Assembly (NCBI RefSeq): GCF_024294785.1
Contig: NZ_JANCLT010000003.1
Location: forward strand, 360,834-424,833
Source: Ectobacillus ponti
Lineage (GTDB): Bacteria; Bacillota; Bacilli; Bacillales; Bacillaceae_G
DNA length: 64,000 nt
Reading direction: 5' to 3'
Positions 59,418 to 64,000 of this stretch are shown piece by piece. The notes beneath the pieces were generated by a model that saw only the letters and a program-made list of their open reading frames with translations, ran no database searches and had not been told where the DNA came from. How positions within the stretch are numbered: the stretch's first letter is position 1; each line of letters opens with the position of its first letter. The position numbers were made by a program, and so were the translations under genes.

Positions 59418-60928
59418 GCGGTAACCTCACTCAATAATTTTTTCCGGTCAGCTTTTCCGTTTGGCGTCATCGGGATGGATGACTGATACATAAATTTTCT
59501 TGGCAGCATGTAGCTTGGCAGCATGCTGCTGATTTCTTTCCGGATCGCCGAAGTCAGATGGAATTCCTTTTCGAAGGAATGCTCCGTCGGCACAATAACA
59601 GCAAGCAGATAGTCATATTTCTCGCCTTTTTTAATCGGCAGGACCACCGCAGACTGTACGTATGTGCAGGCGCGCAGGTGATGCTCAATTTCTTCCAGCT
59701 CCATGCGGTAGCCGTGCAGCTTGATTTGGAAGTCCAGACGCCCGTTATAGAACAGCAGCCCGTTCTGTAAATAGCCGGCATCGCCTGTTTTATAGGCGCG
59801 CTGCCCGTCAATGGTCAGGAATGCTTTCTCTGTCAGCTCCGGGCTGCCGAGATAGCCTTTGCTGACGCTCGGGCCTACAATGACAATTTCTCCCTTTTCG
59901 CCGTCTGCTGCCGGCGTGCCGTCTTCCTTCACGATCAGAACCTGGCCGTCTGCCTTGCTGTAGCCGACAGGAAGAGATGGATATTGCGCCAGCACTTCGT
60001 GGTCCACTTGAATGCTGGTAATCGCAACGGTGGCTTCCGTTGGGCCATACGTGTTAAAGATGGCTGCCTTCGGGAAGCGCTCCAGGAGGTGGCGGGCCGC
60101 ATCATTGGACAGCACTTCGCCGCAGAACAGGAATGTTCTCAGGCTTGGAAGCATTTCTTCAGAAAAGCGAGGCTCCATCAGGCACATTTCCGCAAAGGAC
60201 GGTGTGGATGTCCACACTTCAATGCCGGATTCTGCGAGAGAAGCGAACAGATCCTTTGGCTTCGCAATCATGTCCTTGTCGATAGCCCAAAGCGTTCCGC
60301 CGGATACAAGGGACGGATAGAGGTCCATCACGGATAAATCAAAGGAGAATGGCGCCTGATTCAGGAATACTTGTCCGGTTTGCAGGCCAAAGTCGCCAAG
60401 CATCCAATCAACAAAGCTTTGGAGGCAATTAAAGGTGATTTGCACACCCTTTGGGTTGCCGGTGCTGCCGGATGTATAGATGATGTAGAAGTTCTCTTCG
60501 TCTTTTACAGCCAGCTCCGCAGCCGGGGCCTGCCCCAGATGCGAGTCAATGATGTTATGTAATTCTTCCCCAGCAACCTGCTGCAGGTTCAATTCCGGGA
60601 ATGGAATGGCGGACGGTGACAGCATAAGCTTCGCGCCAGAGCTTTCGGCAATGCGGACAACCCGGTCTGCCGGAATGGAGGCATCTACAGGAATATAAGC
60701 ATGGCCGGCCTTTACACAGGCTAAGAAGGAGACAACCATATGCGGCTGCATATGGCCATACACCATAATTGGCGTTGTATCATGTTCATATGATGAAGCA
60801 ATCCAGGCGGCAAGAGCATCGGACTGCTCCTTCAGCTGCCGGAAGGTTACTTGTTCCCCACGCCAGCTAAACGCAGCCTGATTCGGCTGCTTGACCGCCC
60901 ACTGTTCGATTTGTTGCAGAAAATCCAT
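59414..60928 (-). CDS. dltA: D-alanine--D-alanyl carrier protein ligase DltA
   Basis: A 504-residue adenylating enzyme: A3 [12 protein letters not shown] near residue 150, [20 protein letters not shown] near 290, YKTGDAGYL near 380 and [10 protein letters not shown], ending [10 protein letters not shown] with catalytic Lys. It activates D-Ala with ATP and loads DltC. GGTGGGG lies before ATG 60928. Second gene of dltXABCD. Confidence 0.95.
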   Translation of the reverse strand: MDFLQQIEQWAVKQPNQAAFSWRGEQVTFRQLKEQSDALAAWIASSYEHDTTPIMVYGHMQPHMVVSFLACVKAGHAYIPVDASIPADRVVRIAESSGAKLMLSPSAIPFPELNLQQVAGEELHNIIDSHLGQAPAAELAVKDEENFYIIYTSGSTGNPKGVQITFNCLQSFVDWMLGDFGLQTGQVFLNQAPFSFDLSVMDLYPSLVSGGTLWAIDKDMIAKPKDLFASLAESGIEVWTSTPSFAEMCLMEPRFSEEMLPSLRTFLFCGEVLSNDAARHLLERFPKAAIFNTYGPTEATVAITSIQVDHEVLAQYPSLPVGYSKADGQVLIVKEDGTPAADGEKGEIVIVGPSVSKGYLGSPELTEKAFLTIDGQRAYKTGDAGYLQNGLLFYNGRLDFQIKLHGYRMELEEIEHHLRACTYVQSAVVLPIKKGEKYDYLLAVIVPTEHSFEKEFHLTSAIRKEISSMLPSYMLPRKFMYQSSIPMTPNGKADRKKLLSEVTA

Positions 60929-60940
60929 AGTTTCCCCACC

Positions 60941-61087
60941 CTAAAATTCGTTATAAATAAATGTGCTTGTATTTGTATCCTTGAATCCGTACAGCCCGAC
61001 AAGCGCGAGCAGAATTCCAAGGTAGTACAAGGTCTTCAGTGTCCATTGCACAGCCGGCCGGGACCAAATTTCTTTTAGTTTGTTCAC
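60941..61087 (-). CDS. dltX: DltX membrane microprotein
   Basis: A 48-residue protein with one membrane helix (YYLGILLALVGLYGF) and the C-terminal DTNTSTFIYNEF, the DltX signature shown in other species to help D-Ala transfer. The start is GTG 61087 (MNKLKEIWSRP), seven bases after AGGAGGG; longer frames upstream have no support. First gene of the dlt operon. Confidence 0.92.
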   Translation of the reverse strand: MNKLKEIWSRPAVQWTLKTLYYLGILLALVGLYGFKDTNTSTFIYNEF

Positions 61088-61219
61088 AATTTCCCTCCTG
61101 TATCCGTGAGGTGGCGGAATGGGCTGCGGCAAGCGCAGCATCCCGCAGTGTGTCTTGCATGAGCAAGGAGCCGGTCGAGCTCCCTCCGTTTTCCCTTCAG
61201 TCACACCATTCTGTTTTGT

Positions 61220-61248
61220 ATAGTAGCATTAAACAGGCAAAAAGGAAA
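61220..61248 (-). promoter_or_regulatory. Promoter of dltXABCD
   Basis: On the minus strand TTTCCT (61248-61243), 17 bases, TGC-TACTAT (extended -10, 61225-61220). It gives a leader of about 125 bases before dltX. Sigma-X or sigma-W control is not excluded. Confidence 0.55.
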
Positions 61249-61371
61249 TCCCCACTTTTGCGAAAGTAGCGCATTTAGGCAGGAACAATGGCGAAATAAG
61301 CTGAAGAAGGATACTGTACTTACAGATATTATGGTATATTTCACAAACATCATGCAAGAAAGGAGCATGGT

Positions 61372-61824
61372 ATGAAGATTGTAGAGCTGCCGCTTCGGGA
61401 AGCGGCTGAGCAAATTTATCATTTACAGCAGCGGTCGTATCGGGTGGAAGCGGAGTTGCTCGGGTTTTGGGAGCTGCCGCCGCTGCTTGAAACGGCGGCG
61501 GATCTGAAGTGCAGCGGAGAGACGTTCTGGGGCTGTTATGCAGGGGAAGCGCTGGCCGGTGTTCTGTCATTTAAGCAAAACGGCGGAGAGCTCGACATTC
61601 ATCGCCTTGTGGTGGACCCGCCATTTTTTAGGCAGGGAGTGGCCGCTGCACTTCTGCAGCGCCTGGCCTGTGCATATAATGACAAAACATGTGTTGTCAC
61701 CGCAGCAGAACGCAATGTGCCGGCCGTGGCTCTGTACAAACGCAGCGGGTTTGTCGAGACCGGAAGAATAGAGCCTGTACCTGGGCTGGTGATGCTTAGA
61801 CTCGAGAAGTATGGGAGGGGCTGA
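61372..61824 (+). CDS. GNAT N-acetyltransferase
   Basis: A 150-residue GNAT protein: LDIHRLVVDPPFFRQGVAAALLQRL contains the acetyl-CoA loop (RQGVAAA), then TAAERNVPAVALYKRSGF. The N-terminus EQIYHLQQRSYRVEAELLGF is found in a Bacillus subgroup. Substrate unknown. AAAGGAGCATGGT precedes ATG 61372. Its stop lies one base before the M20 gene start, so the two are co-expressed, suggesting that the amidohydrolase removes an acyl group from a related metabolite. Confidence 0.85.
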   Translation: MKIVELPLREAAEQIYHLQQRSYRVEAELLGFWELPPLLETAADLKCSGETFWGCYAGEALAGVLSFKQNGGELDIHRLVVDPPFFRQGVAAALLQRLACAYNDKTCVVTAAERNVPAVALYKRSGFVETGRIEPVPGLVMLRLEKYGRG

Positions 61825-61825
61825 A

Positions 61826-62989
61826 ATGAACCATTCATATGAGCTGAATCAGGAACAGCTGCGCGGCTGGCGCCGTCATTTGCATCAGAACCCGGAGCTG
61901 TCATTTCAAGAGGAGAGAACTTCACAGTTTGTGTATGATACACTCTGCACCTTTGAGGGACTGACGGTTACAAGGCCGACATCCTGCAGCGTTATGGCCA
62001 TTTTGCGCAGCGGGCGGCCGGGAAAAACGATTGCGCTCCGTGCCGATATGGATGCGTTGCCGCTGCAGGAGGAAACAGGGGCGGAATATGCTTCCCGCGT
62101 GCCGGGAGTCATGCATGCGTGCGGCCATGATGGCCATACTGCCATTCTTTTGGAGACCGCCCGCATTTTGGCCGGCATGCGGCAGCAGATAAGCGGCGAA
62201 ATCCGTTTTTTCTTTCAGCATGCGGAGGAGCAGTATCCGGGCGGCGCGGAGGAAATGGTGCGCGCGGGTGTAATGGATGGCGTGGATGCTGTGTTTGGAC
62301 TGCATCTGATGTCTGGTCTGGAGACAGGGAAAATCGGCATTGCCTACGGACCCATGATGGCAGCGCCGGATGTGTTTCAAATCGAGGTACAGGGAAAAGG
62401 AGGGCATGCGGCCCGTCCAGAGGAAACAATTGACCCCATTGCGGTGGGAATGCAAATTGTGAACAATCTGCAGCATATTGTGTCGCGGGCCACAGGCGCG
62501 TTTGACCAGCGGGTCGTATCTGTTACCCAGTTCCATGCAGGGACGGCTGACAACATCATCCCTGACACGGCTTCCATTATGGGGACCGTCCGCTGCTTCC
62601 GGCAGGAGCTGCGGGAGGAGGCTGACGAGCTGATCGGTCGGATCGCGAATGGAATTGCCGCGGCGCACGGGGCCTCCTGCACGTATCAATACCGCTATGG
62701 ATATCGGCCGGTTGTGAATGACCATCGCATGACAGCGCTTGTGGAGAAGGTCGCGGGTTCCTTGGCAGGCAGGGCCGCTGTAGTGACGGTGCCGCCATCC
62801 ATGGGCGGAGAGGATTTTTCCGCCTTTTTGCAGAAGGCGCCAGGCTGCTTCTTCAAGCTGGGCTCTGGCAATGCCGGCAAGGGAACAAATTACCCGCACC
62901 ATCATCCCCGCTTTGATATTGATGAGGAGGCATTGCCGCTGGGGGTTGAAATGTTCGTGCACTTGATATGCCGCCTGTCAGCGGAATAA
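61826..62989 (+). CDS. M20D amidohydrolase
   Basis: A 387-residue metal-dependent amidohydrolase (HipO/YtnL/YhaA group). Motifs: RRHLHQNPELSFQE, ALRADMDALPLQEETGAEY, VMHACGHDGHTAILL with Cys/His ligands, FFFQHAEEQYPGGAEEMV, and MGGEDFSAF near the end. It would hydrolyse N-acyl amino acids or an indole-acetyl-amino-acid-like substrate. GGGAGGGG lies six bases before ATG 61826. Coupled to the acetyltransferase gene upstream. Confidence 0.92.
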   Translation: MNHSYELNQEQLRGWRRHLHQNPELSFQEERTSQFVYDTLCTFEGLTVTRPTSCSVMAILRSGRPGKTIALRADMDALPLQEETGAEYASRVPGVMHACGHDGHTAILLETARILAGMRQQISGEIRFFFQHAEEQYPGGAEEMVRAGVMDGVDAVFGLHLMSGLETGKIGIAYGPMMAAPDVFQIEVQGKGGHAARPEETIDPIAVGMQIVNNLQHIVSRATGAFDQRVVSVTQFHAGTADNIIPDTASIMGTVRCFRQELREEADELIGRIANGIAAAHGASCTYQYRYGYRPVVNDHRMTALVEKVAGSLAGRAAVVTVPPSMGGEDFSAFLQKAPGCFFKLGSGNAGKGTNYPHHHPRFDIDEEALPLGVEMFVHLICRLSAE

Positions 62990-62991
62990 GA

Positions 62992-63025
62992 GCATGCAAG
63001 CAGTCCAGAGAGGCTGCTTGCATGC
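62992..63025. terminator. Perfect 12-bp inverted repeat after the M20 gene
   Basis: GCATGCAAGCAG and CTGCTTGCATGC with a 10-base loop. The flank to the right is AAAAAAA, not T, so terminator function on the plus strand is uncertain. Confidence 0.5.
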
Positions 63026-63117
63026 AAAAAAACTTGTCAGTAAAGAGGAAAAATAGTACATTTAAACTCCTAATATCCATTTTTCATAATAAATAAATTT
63101 AAGAGAGGGGCAAAAGC

Positions 63118-63642
63118 ATGGGAGAACGTAAGAATTGCGGTTGTGCAGCAGGCACATTGGCACATCATGTAGCTGAGAGAAGCGGAATGTCGGTCAGTTG
63201 GATTCAAGAGCATTTTGATATGGAGATGTTGGTTGAGCAGGCGCGGTATCTTGCGGAAGCCGGCACAGTCTATCTTTGCCTGGGCAGCGGGGGACATCAG
63301 GCGGCGTCAGGCATGCAAGCCAAATTGATGGAGCTGGGGAAAATCGTATATCCGCTTGCAGCGGATTATGTGCAGCAGTGTGCCATCCGGCAGGCTTGCA
63401 GCAATGAACTTGTAGTATATATGGGTGACCGGAGAAGAGGGGTGCCGGTGGAGCTGCAGCAAACTGCCGCTGACAGCGGGGTGGCGCTATTTTGTCTGTC
63501 CCGGTGTCTGAGAAGCAAGGACTGCTCCGGGGAGGCTTCTGCCCAATTCTCGGAACAGCTGCTGCATACTGTTCTTTGCCTGAGCGTGGAGTATGTATGG
63601 GGCAGGCTGTCTGCAAAAAAAGAAGCCCTGCAGCAGGGCTGA
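63118..63642 (+). CDS. SIS-domain protein, RpiR-like without complete HTH
   Basis: A 174-residue protein. Residues about 40-150 look like the sugar-isomerase domain of RpiR regulators (EAGTVYLCLGSGGHQAASGMQAKLMELG, ELVVYMGDRRRGVPVEL). The N-terminal 40 residues (CGCAAGTLAHHVAERSGMS) are too short for the usual RpiR helix-turn-helix. GAGAGGGGC lies before ATG 63118. Phosphosugar binding is inferred from the fold; similarity is low. Confidence 0.55.
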   Translation: MGERKNCGCAAGTLAHHVAERSGMSVSWIQEHFDMEMLVEQARYLAEAGTVYLCLGSGGHQAASGMQAKLMELGKIVYPLAADYVQQCAIRQACSNELVVYMGDRRRGVPVELQQTAADSGVALFCLSRCLRSKDCSGEASAQFSEQLLHTVLCLSVEYVWGRLSAKKEALQQG

Positions 63643-63719
63643 TCTCCGTTCTGGAGAAAATGAAAGACTATGTTCACTACATATGATATGAAGGTTGATA
63701 GAAAAAGCTTGTACAAAAT

Positions 63720-63750
63720 GCCCATTTCTAGCAAAATGGGCGTTTGTTTG
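63720..63750 (+). terminator. Terminator
   Basis: GCCCATTT pairs with AAATGGGC across CTAGCA, followed by GTTTGTTTG; about 80 bases after the SIS gene. Confidence 0.7.
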
Positions 63751-63770
63751 AAAGGTAAAAGAGGGCTGAG

Positions 63771-64000
63771 CGATGTTCAGCTCCGGCAGCCAGCCATCTG
63801 CCAGGGAGAACCCAACCGCATAAAAGGCAAAAGGCGCCTTTTAACGGCCGGAACCTCCCTTCGGTGGGCTGAACGAGCCGGTTCCGCTTTTCTTTGGTGT
63901 CTAGCTACACCGGCTAGCCCACTGCCAGGGAGAACCCAACCGCATAAAAGGCAAAAGGCGCCTTTTAACGGCCGGAACCTCCCTTCGGTGGGCTGAACGA
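63771..64000 (-). repeat. Dispersed palindromic repeat, copy C (124-bp unit, at least 1.9 copies, runs past the window end)
   Basis: The word CCAGGGAGAACCCAACCGCA begins at 63801 and again at 63925, a 124-base period, and the two copies are nearly identical over the following 76 bases to the window end. Orientation is opposite to copies A and B. The reverse complement contains AGAAAAGCGGAACCGGCTCG and GAAGGGAGGTTCCGG, as in copy A. A longer tandem array may continue beyond 64000. Confidence 0.9.

Noticed and set aside
62992-63025. Inverted repeat as a proven terminator
   Set aside because: A-run, not T-run, follows on the plus strand; kept as an inverted repeat with low confidence.

Overview
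The window reads as chromosome of an endospore-forming, PHA-storing member of the Bacillaceae. An alpha/beta-type small acid-soluble spore protein, a Spo0E-like phosphatase, a sporulation-type histidine kinase, the class IV PHA cluster phaJ-phaP-phaQ/phaR-phaB-phaC, class Ib nrdIEF, dltXABCD, queCDEF and a swrC-like pump all fit this family. Base composition looks close to balanced, which is higher in G+C than the B. cereus or B. subtilis groups. A genus such as Ectobacillus would fit, but that is inference. I see no tRNA, rRNA, CRISPR array or prophage.

Layout. 1-6.1 kb: a type IV pilus operon (pilB end, pilT, pilC, a pilin, pilD, pilM, pilN, pilO). 6.1-9.9 kb: formate/nitrite channel, a TerC-family protein under a yybP-ykoY (Mn2+) riboswitch, a Ktr potassium transporter and a spore SASP. 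10-14.4 kb: divergent PHA cluster. 14.4-28.2 kb: small proteins, a B12/radical-SAM protein, a class II aldolase-like protein that has lost all three zinc histidines, a CBS protein, a divergent deacetylase, a Spo0E-like protein, an MhqR-like regulator, an M3 peptidase, a DinB protein preceded by an attenuator-like leader, a swrC-like RND pump and a histidine kinase. 28.3-31.1 kb: preQ1-I riboswitch and queCDEF, then a YkvS-like protein. 31.3-34.7 kb: small genes, a histidine phosphatase, an SPFH protein and an acetyltransferase. 35.3-41.8 kb: the nrdIEF operon, preceded by paired NrdR boxes; nrdE is split by an ORF-less group I intron and nrdF by a group II intron encoding a reverse transcriptase/maturase. 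42-47.7 kb: a guaD gene with an internal stop, then an Fnr-box-preceded nitrite-reductase/siroheme set. 47.7-54.5 kb: acetyltransferase, IclR regulator with a RocB-like peptidase, a YtrA-type GntR/ABC operon and a CPBP protease fused to an AbrB-like domain. 54.5-56.6 kb: small genes, an SseB-domain protein and an LD-carboxypeptidase. 56.8-61.1 kb: dltXABCD on the minus strand. 61.4-63.6 kb: acetyltransferase, M20 amidohydrolase and a SIS-domain protein.

Three intergenic places (13.0, 56.6 and 63.8 kb to the window end) carry the same palindromic repeat, with a unit of about 122-124 bp that is partly tandem. The least ordinary items are the doubly intron-interrupted ribonucleotide reductase operon, the structured leader that ends in a terminator 24 nt before the dinB-like start codon, the zinc-ligand-less aldolase homologue, the repeat family and a 21-bp phased array downstream of nrdF. 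Coordinates, splice sites and RNA pairings were read by eye; family names come from remembered motifs, not searches.
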